Shown here: positions 1-12,624 of the stretch, one piece after another
Numbering within the stretch: position 1 is the stretch's first letter
How the letters are laid out: the number at the start of each line of letters is the position of its first letter
Assembly (NCBI GenBank): GCA_963693365.1
Contig: CAVNZM010000001.1
Coordinates: 9,362,001-9,426,000, forward strand
From: Amoebidium appalachense
Taxonomy: Eukaryota > Ichthyosporea
Reading direction: 5' to 3'
DNA: 64,000 nt
Made by a program: the position numbers and the translations under genes
Notes under the pieces: generated by a model
Told to the model about the DNA's origin: nothing
Database searches by the model: none
The model's input: the letters and a program-made list of their open reading frames with translations, nothing else

Positions 1-1162
1 CCCCCCAAAAATAAGCCACTACCTACCCACCTACTCACACGTGAAACCCATACACTCCTCTCCTCTCCCTCCCTCCCCCCCCCCTTCCCCCGCCTCCCTC
101 CCTCCCTCCCTCCCTCCCTCCCTCCCTCCTTTCCGCTGCCATCTCCCTAATTCCTTCTTTGGCCATCAAATATGCATGAATGAAACGAATGGACTAGCTG
201 AATTTGCTTGATTTCCCGTGAAGTTGGCGAAGACCTTTAGTGCACTGCCCTTAGAGAATCTTCAAGTTTCGCCAATGGCATCGAGTGAGGGCACATTTCT
301 ATTAATAGATATTTGAAATCGTGGGCACCCAATCTCGTTAGGGGGGGGGGGGGGGGGGGGGGGGGGATGTGCTGTTTATTAACGACATGTAGGTGAGCTG
401 TGATGAGTTGTCGGCACCAAGGCCAACAGTACTTCCACCCAACAAGATATACATGTACAAATCGATGTTACACTTACATCATACAGATTTTTATGTGGAG
501 ATATAACCTATCAGATAGACATCGTATGTGGAGATATAGAATCTCGTTAGAGCTCTAGAATTGGCTTCAAAGTCAGTCAGCGTTACCTTTTTCGTCCCTT
601 CGGCTCGTTTGTGTAGTCTTCTGGTCACGTCACAAACAAAAAAATATATATAATAAAAATAAAAAAATAAAAATGCCTATGTAACATATACATTTTTCTT
701 GCCTTCGCGCCCAGCGAAATTTTGTTGAGGCTTGAGGTCAAACAACCAAGTCATGACTCAGGCGTCCGATCATTTAGTAGTCTGCTGCATATGACGTCAT
801 GCAAACGGGAAGAATTGTGGGGAAAAAATGCTAAAATACAGAATATGGGACAACTTCAGACTAATTCAGGCCAGATCTAGAGCGTGTGTGCGTGCTTTTT
901 CCCCAAATACAAAAGCTTCTCTCTCTCCCTCTCTCTCTCCCCCTCTCTCTCTATACCTCTCTTTCTCCCTCTTTCTCTCTCTCTGTATTCCGCTTACATT
1001 TAGACCACACACACGTACACTTTATATACCTTCAGCCACAGAAGTACAAACGTATATTGCTGCACTCAGCTGACAATTAGCTGAACATTGCACATTGGCC
1101 CATTCGTTAAGATCTTCCACGCAGTCATCTCTAATTGAGACCAGCTGCAGCACGGCGGCACA
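1..1162. other. Upstream region of the nitrilase-family gene
   Basis: No gene is recognised. The stretch holds a C/T-rich tract (60-130), a G run (341-366), an AT-rich patch (640-675), a perfect CRE-like octamer TGACGTCA (792-799) and a pyrimidine-rich CT tract (about 905-985) ending some 180 bases before the start codon at 1163. The CRE-like site and CT tract are plausible promoter parts, but this rests on position and composition only. Short open frames over the CT tract (828-1080) are composition artefacts. Confidence 0.4.
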
Positions 1163-1990
1163 ATGGCGGGTGCAAAACTACGACTGTGTCTTGTGCAAGC
1201 ACCATGCGTGGTGGGCGATGTACAGGCAAACCTCAAAACCTTGGTAGGAAAGGTGGAGGAATTAAAGCAGGATGCAGACATCATCGTCTTTGCTGAACTC
1301 TTCACAAGCGGGTACATGTTCCCGGCTGCAGACGCGGAGAAGCTTTCAGAGACGAAAGATGGAGAATCCTTTCAAGTGATGAGCAAATGTGCGCGCAAAA
1401 ACAATGTCGGCATCATTTACAATTTCCCTGAGAAGGATCCAGCGACGAGGAAGAGGTACATTTCGTCCATGTTTTTGGACAAAACCGGTGCCGAGCTCGT
1501 TTGCTACCGCAAAACGCATCTTTGGGACCCAACATTCGACTTTTTCGAGCGTGCAGTGTTTGTTGATGGTGACTCCCTCTGCCCCATCATCCCATTTCCA
1601 TGCGACGGAGGGACTGTAAACATCGGGCTTCTCGTCTGTTGGGATGTCGAACATCCCGAACCAGCACGCGCTTTGGCTCTAAGCGGAGCGGATTTGATCA
1701 TCGTTTGTGCAGCAAACACCGATTTGGATACCGTAAATTTGGTTGTGCGTGCGCGCGCGCTCGAGAATCTGGCATATGTTGCCTATTGCAACATGATGGG
1801 AGATCCGTTTTGCGGGAACAGCCAAGTCGCAGCGCCCACATCAGAGGTGGTGGAGAGGCTCGGGAACGATGAGGGGCATGTTGTGGTTGTGGTGGAGCCG
1901 CAGAACCCGGCATATGTTTTGAAGAGGGAGAGGAACCAGTTTTTCAGGGACAGGCAGGCTAGGTTGTATAAGGTGTTGGCGGAGGAATGA
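1163..1990 (+). CDS. Carbon-nitrogen hydrolase (nitrilase superfamily), intronless
   Basis: A single 275-residue open frame with ATG at 1163 and TGA at 1988-1990. It carries the complete nitrilase-superfamily catalytic set: Glu45 in FAELF, Lys117 in CYRKTHLW, and the nucleophile Cys159 in GLLVCWDVEHPEPAR; Glu129 is a candidate for the second glutamate. The length is normal for a stand-alone CN-hydrolase domain (260-300 aa). The family hydrolyses amides, nitriles or carbamoyl groups; the substrate cannot be told from sequence. The tail after about residue 240 (QFFRDRQARLYKVL) resembles the C-terminal helix of bacterial-type amidases. It is the only gene here without introns, which could mean retroposition or acquisition from bacteria (inference). 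There is no signal peptide, so it is probably cytosolic. A T-rich stretch and a G run (about 2069-2091) follow the stop. Confidence 0.9.
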   Translation: MAGAKLRLCLVQAPCVVGDVQANLKTLVGKVEELKQDADIIVFAELFTSGYMFPAADAEKLSETKDGESFQVMSKCARKNNVGIIYNFPEKDPATRKRYISSMFLDKTGAELVCYRKTHLWDPTFDFFERAVFVDGDSLCPIIPFPCDGGTVNIGLLVCWDVEHPEPARALALSGADLIIVCAANTDLDTVNLVVRARALENLAYVAYCNMMGDPFCGNSQVAAPTSEVVERLGNDEGHVVVVVEPQNPAYVLKRERNQFFRDRQARLYKVLAEE

Positions 1991-2603
1991 TGCCGGTTTT
2001 TTTTTCTTTTTTTTCTTTTTTTTTTTTTTTTTTTTTGCCCTTCTGCTGTGGGGGTGGGTGGGTTTGGGGGGGGGGGGGGGGGGGGGGGGGATATCTTAAA
2101 CTCTTGTACAGAACGGTGGCCTGCAAGTTAATAAGATGTTGCTGCAGCTTTTGAGTTGTTCTTGATTCTGTAAAGATCATTGCTGTATTTACTTGATAAT
2201 GTGGCTAATAGACGTAGAGACCAAACCCTTAGTTGGCCAGTTAGGGCAGGTAATATTAGTTTCGGTTGGTGAGCGTTCTGATAACTTGGAAGGCCTAGCC
2301 TACAAAACTGGTAACTGGTCCGAATTATCTTCAGGGGAAAAAAAAAAAACTTGATACTGTTGTAAAATCCCATAATGGCCACTAAGAGTGGGTTAGCTAA
2401 CCGTCTCTTAGCATGTTGGTCTATAGCTAAGCAAGAGGCTTGGAATAGCTTTAGTTTGGCCTCTTTATGATATGCAAATGCTAGGGCTAGCGTGCCCTTT
2501 TCGGTACCACAATAGTGTATAAAATCGTGTTATGATCAGTGTCTTTTTCTTTTTGGGGGGCCTAGGGAGGGGGAGGGGGGTATAACCCCATATGCAGCAG
2601 TCC

Positions 2604-2637
<34 letters not shown>

Positions 2638-3093
2638 CCATCCACCCCCCCCCCCCAAAAAAAAAAAAAAAAAGAAAGAAAGAAAAAGAAAAAAGAAGAA
2701 AAGAAAACGAAGAAAAAATATTAAATATTTGAGAGAAATACTCGGAATACTTCTCACTTCCATTTGCGTGATTGTATTTCTTTTGTCAACCCTGCAAGAA
2801 CCCTCCTTCCCCTCCCCTCCCCCCTTCCCCTCCCCCCCCCCCCCCCCCCCCCTCCCCCCTCCTTTCCGGGGGCCCCCTGAGGACCCTGAGAATGAGTTCT
2901 GCTTATTTTGCATTCTGTGCGCCTTGCTGGTATTGCATGATTCTGGCATTTATACCTGTCTTGCTCCGTGTATTTCATTGATGTCGTTTGTAGTTGTATT
3001 TGCCAAGTTGCGAGTTTTAGCCTCCCCAACCCTCCCCCTCCCCCACCTCTCACTCCCCTCCCCCCCCCCCCCTCCCCCCTCCCCCTCCCCCCC

Positions 3094-3133
<40 letters not shown>

Positions 3134-3353
3134 AGCACACACCCGCCACACCCACACAGACACACACACACAGATTCCGTACGGTATTTGTCCCCCCCTT
3201 GTTTATATCGATGTTTGCTGATGTAGTACTTCCAGTTGAATGTAAGCTCCTATTATGCTTGCATGTCACCCTGCACCGTGTTTCTCAACGGGTAATTACA
3301 CTTGCATTATTCATTGATTTAGCTCCACAAGTACGTATACCGTGTTGGTACAT

Positions 3354-3402
<49 letters not shown>

Positions 3403-5238
3403 CCCCGTACGTCGACGTCCATCCTGGCCGGATCCCTCCCGTAAAAAAAACAAGCCAAGAGTTAGCTAACTGCCGGGTTCTTTGAAATCCCCCCCCACCC
3501 CGTGTGCGCGGGCCTCACGCCGATCGGGCCTCCTTTACTGATGACAGTCAAAGTTTCCTCAATGTGTAAATAAAGTTACAGGTCAACAGCCTTCTGCTAG
3601 CGGCTGCCAGCACATCATATGCATATCTAATGATAGACTGCTTTCTGTGTGCACAATCTGCAACTTTTTGTTGTCGACGGGTACTTACTTATCCCCCCCC
3701 CCCCCCCCCCCCCCCCCTCCCCCCACACAAACACACTTATATCCCCAGCCTCCCCCCCTCCCCCCCCCCCCCCCCCCCCCCACACACACCCAAAAAAAAA
3801 AAAAAAAAAAAAAGAGAGAAAGGGAGGGGGGGGGGGGGGGGGGGGGGGGAGCCGGGGGGTCTGGAGATACATGCTGCCTTAGGCCGTCACGGTGAAGTAA
3901 CTTTTCTGTCTTTTAGGCGCTAGCTCTTGTCTTTGAAGTTTTTGATTGAGTTATCAAACAGTCGTTAAGTGAAGGTTACAAAGCCCGGCGTGGCTGGGGT
4001 TGATACCCTGGGCAAAGTGTGTACATCATGATAATCAGGACTGTTATAGGTGTGTGAACGGTTTAGCTACTAGCATCGTAGCACCCTAGCTAGAGTACTG
4101 TCGGTGCTGGGTGGAAGACAGTAGTACCCCCTGAGGGCCCCTGGGGTACCTCCGGGAACAAAACGGGATAAAATAAAATAAGGTTACAAAGCTGCAAGAT
4201 TTTTAGAAACACGCATATGCATGCAATACCATACACGTGGCCAGATTCTGAAAACATGGAGCAGAAAACGGACACATTCCAATGAATATATATACATATA
4301 TATGTTGGTATGGAACTACTGTACTTCAACTTACTCGATCTAGGGAAAAAACCCTCGAGCCTCAGGCGGAAAAAACTGTTTGTATCGAGAGAGCAGACGG
4401 GAAAAATTAGGAAGAGAAGGGGGTGGGAAAAAAAAAAAATGGCCATGGGAACACGTATAATCTGAGCTGGCTTTCGAATTCAAAAGAGGAGACGAGGACT
4501 AAAAGACGCAGAGAAGAGAAAAGAGAGCAAAACATGCATGCATGATGCGCAGGTAATTACGGAGAAGAAGCAATTGATTTACTTCCAAAGCAAAGGAATT
4601 TTAATTTCAGACCGACGACGACATACATAGACGACGTCGCAGGGAAATTTCGCCTTACGTAATTACGTGCCACATTTCAGAACAGCTTATATCAGTGTGG
4701 TAGTGGGCACCGTGGTTGCACTGTTAACGTTATAGTGCATGCGCATGTGTCACTGTGTGTGGGCGGCGGGTTGTAGAGAGCTGCAGCTGAGAGCCTGAGA
4801 GAGAGCGAAGGGGGGGGGGGGGGGGAAGATCCGCGATGGCGCTGGGCAAGTATATCTGGGGGCATTTTGAGGTAAACATCAAAACGCAAATCCTAAGAAG
4901 GAAATCACGCCACATAGCGCGTAGCCAACTACTTAGACAGTAGGGCCAGGCCTTGCAGGCCTGTGTGACGGGAAAAAACCACGTGGAAATTGAAAATTAC
5001 AAATATAATTTTCGTTAAATGACGATCAAGACCATGCAGACAGGAAAGTGAATATTATTCTGCCCCCCCCCCCCCCCCGGGGACCTAACTCAACTAGCGA
5101 CCCAGAGCCTCCCGACTTTCGACCCGTTCACCTCACCCGTAAGACCACATTATCTCGGGTACTGCTTCATCAGAACATGAAGTAGGCTGCGTGTGCGTGG
5201 AGCAGGGGGTAATGAGGGGGGGGGGGGTCGAGGAAGGG

Positions 5239-5515
5239 GGGTTTAAATGCGCCATTAAGTACGAAATACACAACAAAGGACAACACGATGCAGAGTGCAA
5301 GCAATACATAAAGAGTATACATAATAAGCAGAGCCCATCCTCAAGGGGGGGCCACGCCATCCACAGTACCCGAGTTTCGACCCATTCACCTCGTCAATGA
5401 AACAAATCTCGAATACTGTTTCACTTGAACATGGGTGGGTTACCTGTCTTGATCAGCGACGGGCAGGGTTACTTATGCAAGCAGGCAAAAGGCAACAGGC
5501 AAGGGCAGTGGGAAA
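5239..5515 (-). repeat. Family-1 interspersed repeat, near full length
   Basis: About 280 bp, closely similar to the copy at 38270-38540. On the minus strand it contains, in order, a segment around GGTCGAAACTCGGGTACTGT, a GGATGAC block, a C run, the core GAGGATGGGCTCTGCTTATT, and a tail ending in AAAC before a C run. A partial extra copy of the first segment lies at about 5098-5185. It sits downstream of eL37 and shares its orientation. Confidence 0.7.
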
Positions 5516-5812
5516 GGGGGGGGGGGGGGGGGGGGGGAGGGGGGGGGGAGAGGGAGGGGAATGATGTATGCTGAAGGTTGGAATAAAGGAGGAGGAAAGA
5601 TCAAAAGACAAAGCACAGGGCTGTATGCATCGGACGACACATAAACAAAATCCCCACAGTAAACAGGGCATGCCGGAAGCAGGGAAAAAGTTCAGACCCC
5701 CACCTGTAAGTATGCAAGTGGTGCAAATATCTGCATATGTAAATTGTGGCCGAAAAGGAGGAGGAGGAGGAGGAGGAGGAGGAGGAGGAGGGGGGGGGGG
5801 GGGGGGGGGGGG

Positions 5813-5992
5813 GTTTGAATGCGGAACACGGTACGAAGTACGCATACACGACGGACACATGCAAAGGCAAACATTCAAGTATGCAACATCAGCCATGCGC
5901 ACAGTATGCGTCATAAGCAGAGCCCATCCTCAGGGAGGGCCCTGCTTATGACGCATACTGTGCGCATGGCTGATGTTGCAAACTTGAATGTG
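5813..5992 (-). repeat. Family-1 repeat pair forming a long hairpin
   Basis: A minus-sense family-1 copy (5813-5945) is followed at once by an inverted partial copy (about 5942-5990). The arms, around 5876-5924 and 5942-5990, match almost perfectly over about 48 bases with a loop of about 17 bases. It is the only head-to-head pair in the window. If transcribed it would fold into a long double-stranded RNA stem. Confidence 0.75.
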
Positions 5993-6279
5993 AGGGGGAG
6001 GGGGGGGGGGAGGGGGAGAGAGGAGGAGGAAGGGGTGCACTAGAGGGCTGGGATTGGGATGTACGCACGGAGGCTTGAAAACATTGAACACAACAAAATC
6101 AACGCAAAGTAGTTGTTGGAGGAAAAACTATCACCGCCGCACGAGGCATACCACCTCAACACACACCATACACGTGTTTTTTGATCAGCAGGAAATCACT
6201 CCCCACTGCATTTATATCATGGAGCTGGCACCCGGCCGTCCACAGGAGCAGGCCGGGCCAACACTCCATATATGGTCAT

Positions 6280-9187
6280 TTAAGAGGACTTGGCAACGAC
6301 CTTCTTGGCAAAAGTGCCTGCAGGGGGGGGGGGGGAGAAGGGTCAGTTGTCTGCTTAGGAAACGTAAAACCTGATCGGAAACAAAACACGAACTCCCACC
6401 CACGCCCACACACATACGCCATCAAGCCGCACACACACCCACGCCCACACATACTGCTCAAGAACAACCATCACAGAAACCACAACCACAATGGAAAGCG
6501 AGCAAGAGGGAAGGGGGGAAAAAAGGTAACATCCATAAACCAGGTACCACCGAGACACAAAACCAAACTCAGAGACATCGGCACAACGCAGATCCAAGAA
6601 AACTCCAAATTCCCCGGCCATTCACCACCGAATGTCCCACATCCATAAAACACACGATTAAAGAAAGTGCAAGTGTGGGTACAGACAAAGAACATGTGTG
6701 AATGCTTGTGCGAAAACATACACATTGCCCCACGGCATCGCCTCGTGCAGCCAATCCCCCCCCCCCCCTCCCCGCCCGCAGAAATTACATGCAACTCCAC
6801 CAACACAAACGGTTTGCATGCAGAAATCATACAATGTGTTGCCCCTTCTTCTAGCCAAGTGTGTTGCCCTCTCCCCCTCCAAACCAAGAATTCAAACACG
6901 GCCACCTCCCCCCCCCCCCCACAACACTCGTGCACATGCAATATGCCACAGCATCCCCCTTCACCAGCCCCCCCCCCCCCCCCCCCCAAACACACCCATT
7001 GTTGTCCAACCAGCCACCAACGGCAAGCCCACACCAACAACGACCAATCCACTCTCCCTCCTCTTCCACCAACGAATAAAACAAACCTCCCAAACCACAT
7101 TGAAATATGACCACTATAACTCAGGGTCCAAAATCGTTCCGTGCATTTCGAGGGGTTATCCTGGATGCCGCTCGAACCACCCAGACTCTCGGACTGTGAC
7201 TTTGCCGCTTCATTTCACCCCATACCACCATGTAATCCCTCGGTATGGTAATTTGCAAAACGCCCACACACTCCCTTCCAAGCCCCAATCTAATAGTTCT
7301 GCCCCCCATCGTGTATTTTCCCTCGCATAACGCCGAAAAAGGATATCTTTGGGAGAACGGATATCAGGTTTCCCGACTGCTTTCTTTCCTTTCCCCCAAC
7401 GATCCTTCAAAAACATCCGACGAGTCATCGCATTTCACCCCGAAAATCTGCTCAGACTGGAGAGCCTGTCCATGAAACGTGGAATCGGCCACCACTTTAC
7501 TTCCAACCAACTATCCTCACCCGACAAAACTAAGGTCTGCTCCACGATTGACAGTGAGTCATAATCAATCATCACATTCATAATCCCTACACATCACATC
7601 GCCTTTCGCTACTCCTGAGAAGCCTTACAGCACCACCAGAGACCCCTGGCGACCTCGAACGAGTAGAATAGTTGTGTTCTTTAATCCTGGCCGATCGACG
7701 TTCTAATCTGTAGTAAACCCTGTACCCGAGCCATTCAAGCCTAACACAGCCGCCCGACGTCGAAACATAACCTGCCAAAACCCCTTCCTGCAATCCGTCC
7801 ATTCCATACCCTGCTCGTGCACCGTCATTCATTCGCCGACCTGCAACAGCAAACACCAGCCACACAGGCATGACAAACAAGCACAACATTATCACATACC
7901 CTCGCGGAAACCGTTCTTGAAGCGGCGGTGGACTGAGCGAAGGTGGGCCATGCGGCCGGTGCCGGTAGTCTTGCGGCGGATGGCCTTCTGGCCCCACTGG
8001 TAGGTGCGCTTACGGGCAGACGGGTAGCCGCAGGCAGCGCATGTCGACTTCTGGATGTGGTACGAGCGCTTGCCACAACGGATGCACAGAGTGTGCGTCT
8101 TGTTGTGGCGCTTTCCGAAACTGGACGTACCCTTCGTCTGCACGCAGAGAGATGGGGAAAGTCAGGAAAGGGATGTGAAACTCAGAATGAGAATGTCGGG
8201 GATATGTGCTCATCGACAACACCTGTGTCTAGAGGTGTAAATTGGTGCATGCATAGGTGTAGCTAGGTGTGGGTTGTGTGTGCTGGTGTGTGTATGTGCA
8301 CAGTAAGCTGCTGTTATGCGGTTCGTCGATGCCTGTAGGTGTCTGAATTGCGATTTGGCTTCTGGTGTTTGTGCCCCTTTACATGGCTTCCCTGCGTGTG
8401 ACGGTGTATGTACTTACTGTTGTGTTAACAGGTGTATACAGCTCTACGTGCCTGTGCGTGTGCATGCATGTGTGTCCCTGTGGTGTTGTGAGTGTGTGCG
8501 TCCGTCTGCCTGTGCGGCTGGGAAACTAAAAAGTCTTAAACTTGCCGTCCCGAAAGATGCTTTTACCACACCCAGCTAACGTCTACAGGCCGTTGTCGCC
8601 GTATTTGCAGGCCATAACCATAATAGATGAAGTCCTTCGATCTTCAAAAGCTAACCGGTTGGAGCTGACTATTAATTCTGTTAGTTCTGATTGATTTAAA
8701 CAACTTCAGCCATGTATTTGATTGTAGGGTTTGCCCACGTATGGGTCCTTATGAATCATGATACCGCTGATGTGCCTGAACAAAATAGATCCACCGTCAT
8801 TGATGACAACGAATCCCTGTTGAAAAAAAGCTGGAGCTGTGCTGTGTCGGCCAGACTTTGGCAAAAAAAAAATGCTGGATTGTCCTTTGTGCAAAGTGTA
8901 ATAGTCGGCGCTTTATAAAAAATACAAGCATAAAATATAAATAAAATTATCTGCTGGTACGAAGTGAGCCTCGACATGAACATCACATGTAACCATCAAT
9001 CAAGTACACCTATCTCTCCCTCCAACTTCGGTCATCCGCATCACTCCACCGCCGTCCAACTCCGTCCTCCTGCATCCACCACTCCCTCGTCATGTCTTTC
9101 CACGTCTCCCCGTGCGTCCTTCATCCTACACACAGCGCGGATTCACTACGGATACAAACGGATGGGTTGGATTCTCGTTCGTACCAT
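6280..9187 (-). CDS. RPL37: 60S ribosomal protein eL37 (RPL37), three exons
   Basis: Coding exons on the minus strand: 9185-9187 (ATG only, inferred), 7900-8137 and 6280-6317, giving 92 residues with phase kept. The central exon begins [18 protein letters not shown] and has the eL37 zinc-binding cysteines (CIRCGK and CAACGYP), then [19 protein letters not shown] and [11 protein letters not shown]. The last exon supplies [11 protein letters not shown] and a TAA at 6280-6282. Splitting the first codon from the rest is known for other eL37 genes. The ATG at 9185-9187 is followed by a GTACGA donor and preceded on the minus strand by a pyrimidine-rich CT stretch like a ribosomal-protein TOP leader; it is the best candidate, not proven. 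eL37 is a structural protein of the large subunit that binds rRNA. Exons two and three are very secure. Confidence 0.9.
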
Positions 9188-9833
9188 GGCTGCGTTTTCG
9201 GTCGGACCCGAGAAGAGAGAGAGAGATTGCCTGTGTGTCGCCTTTGTGCACACGGCAGCACAGGGCGAGCAGCCGCAGCGGCCGCGGAACGGCCGGGGCC
9301 GGCGCGAAAGGAGGGTCACGTGACAGGCACGGATCTATTGATTTTATTGGGACTTGCGCAAGTTAGGCGTAAGGGGATAAAATAGACCATTGGGGGGGTT
9401 TGTCATCTGGGGGGTGTTACGTAACATTACGTCACTCCAGCCTCGTAAAAAGCTGTTTTTTTCTGATCTGAAAGTTTCCCTTACTAAGTTGTTGTAGCCT
9501 CTAGCTGGAGTATAGTCCACGTACGCAAAAGAGGGAGAAAAATAACGGAGAATAGTGAAATACCGAACTGACACAGGAGACGTGGGAGCTAGAGGCGCGA
9601 AAAACGCGAGGTCTTGCTCGGAGAAGCATTAGTGGAGTGAGGGTTTAAACGACTCACGATCTCGAGGGTCACTTATTCTTTGTAACCCTCACAGAACCCT
9701 CCTTCTTTTCTTTCGGAAAAATCGTGATTTGATAGCAAGGATGAAATATTGATTCTCCAAGATCTGCGCGCCAGGTTACACAGAATGCAATTGTTTTCGA
9801 CGCTGCTGTCGTGAAGTGCTTTCTCTTTCAGTT
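9188..9833. promoter_or_regulatory. Candidate divergent promoter between eL37 and the ERI1-like gene
   Basis: The two start codons point away from each other across about 650 bp. The part next to eL37 (about 9240-9325) is the most CpG- and GC-rich non-repetitive sequence in this area, including GCGGCCGCGG. Near 9420-9438 is a palindromic TTACGTAA with an adjacent TTACGTCA, both CRE/bZIP-like. No long homopolymer interrupts the interval, unlike most non-coding sequence here. Promoter function is inferred. Confidence 0.5.
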
Positions 9834-10753
9834 ATGCTTTGTCTGGCCCACAAGGCCACACAGCTGTCTCCGCTTCGCAGATTATTACTTTCCGGTACGC
9901 ACCTGTCTCCCTCTTTTTTTTACGCACTTTCAATTCCACATTCTCCTGCTGCTCTCCCTCCCTTTGCTACCCACTTCACTTCCCCATTCTCCTGCTGCCC
10001 ATCTCCACAAATACTAAACGCTCAACCCTTTCCCACCTCATTTATCAACTGTTAAAAAAAAAACCATCGCATCTAGCAACCAATGCTCTGCCATCTAACC
10101 TCTTCCGTGGATCACGTAGCTCTATAGGCCTTCTCATTCCTCCACTCTCACCCCTTAATCAATGTTTACCCACTCCAGTCACATAACGTAGCTTTGCCTT
10201 TTTTTCACTTTGGCCCATTCTGTCCAATTTTCCCAATATATACGCCGCCCTCCTCCCCCTCCCCCCCCCCCCCCCCCCGCCACGCACACGCCTCAATTCC
10301 CAGGTTTCACACACACACACACACATGCACACACGTATACTCGCACCAAAAAATATAAACTGACATACGCGCACGCTCAGTCATGCATGCATACACGCAA
10401 AACAATAACTGCGCATGCCCGTGCCCATGTGCACGGTCACCTGGATGCACACCCGCACGCACCACACTCATTAATAGGCACACATTTCTACACAACACCC
10501 GTAGATACCCCTGCTAGCATGCTAACCCATCCCACCCGACCACACACATCACACACAAGCACTATCACTTGACCCCAAAAACCACCCCACTTAACCCCGA
10601 ACCCACCCCCACCCCCCACCCCCTCCCCACACACACACACTCCCAGCTTATTCCACTATCAGATTCACCGGTTTCCCTCTCCCCTCCACCCCTCTCCATC
10701 TAAATCACCCCCGGTCACCTACCCTACCCTTATACTTCCATTCCCTTTACCAG

Positions 10754-10793
<40 letters not shown>

Positions 10794-11005
10794 TCCCCCA
10801 CCTTTCCCCCCGTTAATGTAACCTTTCTTTTCTTTATTCTACAGAAAGCAACAGGTATTATTCAACCGCCTCAAAAAAGAGTCGTCGGCGGAACCGTAGA
10901 AAAATGAGTGCAAACGATGAATTTGACTACCTGATGGTTTTGGATTTCGAGGCAGTCTGTTTTCCAGACGGAGAGCCAAAACCAAAGCCACAGGTGAGAA
11001 CCAGC

Positions 11006-11037
<32 letters not shown>

Positions 11038-11080
11038 CCCCCCCTCCAAACACCCCCGCCCCCTAAACCCCCCTCCCTCC

Positions 11081-11118
<38 letters not shown>

Positions 11119-11279
11119 CAAAACCCCTCCCCCCTTTCTGGGTCAGCCACACGGCAGCATACAGATGCACATACGTGATCCTCTCCCTAGCGTCCGAGTT
11201 TTTCTTTTACACGTGCTCGATCTAACATTAACATTTATGCAATGCTACAAACACTTGTTCACTACCCAACCCACTTGCA

Positions 11280-11321
<42 letters not shown>

Positions 11322-12351
11322 GAGGGGGGGGGGGGGGGGGGGGAGGGGAGGAAGGGGGAAAGGGCCGGGGGGAAGAAGGCTCGGAAGGTATATTGAATAT
11401 TACTTTAACTGTGGTATAGTGGATACAATCTCCCATAATCCTCCAATAACCCTCCATAACCCTCCCCTTGTTGGTTTTCCCTTTCTTTTCTTTGTTTCTC
11501 CCGTTAAATCTCTTCATTTATCTATATCATGTGCTTTCTAATACACCATTTAGTCTTTTGAGCTTTCTTCGTCTTCTTTTCGTTTCTTTCCTTTTTTTTT
11601 CTTTTCTCTTTTTTTTTTTGTGTGTGTGTGTCTGTGTTTGTGTGTGTGTGTGTGGGTGGTGGTGGTGGGTGGCTTGGGGAGGGGGATGAGGGAGAAGGGG
11701 AAGGTTGGGGGGAGGGGTGGGGGAGGGGGTGGGGTGGGGTGGGTGGGGGAGGGGGGGGGGGGGGTGGTTGTGGTGGTTAGAAACCAGATTTCAAGGGCAA
11801 CTTCGACATCAGTGGGCGATGGTGGTATGTAAACATGCTAAGTGGGCTGAGGAAAAGAAGTGTGCCAAGTGTAGTAAGTATTTAGGAAAAAAGAGCAGGG
11901 CCAGTCGCTTATGACTAGGCAAATTGCTGAGAGCCTGTGATGATAAAATAGGTACAATAAAATAAATCATAAAACAATTGTCGGGTTTGCATTGCAAATG
12001 TGGCAAGTATGGTGCCAGTTTTAAGAGTGTTCAAGGAGAAATACCGTCGATTGTGCCGGCAGAATAGCAGATAACACATAGCAAAGCTGGACCCTTTCTT
12101 TAAGCAAAATTCATTATAAAGATACCCCAACAATCTGCTTGAAGTGGGCTTATTTATGCACTTTCTGGCTAGGCCTACTACACCATGCCCACTGGAGTCC
12201 TCGGGCTCAAATCCCGTTTTGATGCGTGGGCATGAGCAACACACACACTAAGGTACACGGGCACACCCACCCACCCACCCTTCCCCCCCTCAACCCACCC
12301 CCCCGCAAACACACACACACACACACACACACACCCACTCACTCACCTTCT

Positions 12352-12398
<47 letters not shown>

Positions 12399-12584
12399 AC
12401 CACACACACACACACACACACACAGGAGATAATCGAATGGCCCACACTAGCCCTCAACCTCAAGACACTCTCTGTGGAGCAAACCTTCCACGTGTACATC
12501 AAACCCCAGGTTTATCCAACCCTCACTCCTTTCTGCACAGAACTTACCGGTAGATACCTCCCCCCGCCCTTCCCGTCCAATCCC

Positions 12585-12624
<40 letters not shown>

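Larger units (their letters stand above)
1991..6279. other. Gene-free region between the nitrilase and eL37
   Basis: I recognise no conserved coding sequence. On the plus strand, C runs dominate the left part (about 2607-2634, 2831-2850, 3357-3401, 3692-3716, 3764-3780) and G runs the right part (about 3829-3849, 4811-4825, 5217-5227, 5518-5537, 5791-5812). This switch matches the pattern elsewhere, where C runs lie on the sense strand of the nearest gene. Family-1 repeats occur at about 2865-3025 (plus sense) and at 5098-5515 and 5813-5992 (minus sense). An AATAAA-like hexamer lies near 3569. Exons of an unrecognised gene could be hidden here. Confidence 0.45.

Noticed and set aside
8964-9323. 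119-codon plus-strand frame overlapping the eL37 first exon
   Set aside because: Serine/threonine-rich with no recognisable motif, and antisense to a better-supported promoter and leader.
12300-12425. Telomere-like or CRISPR-like arrays
   Set aside because: The repeats are plain CA units and homopolymers; there are no spacers and no telomere hexamer or heptamer arrays.
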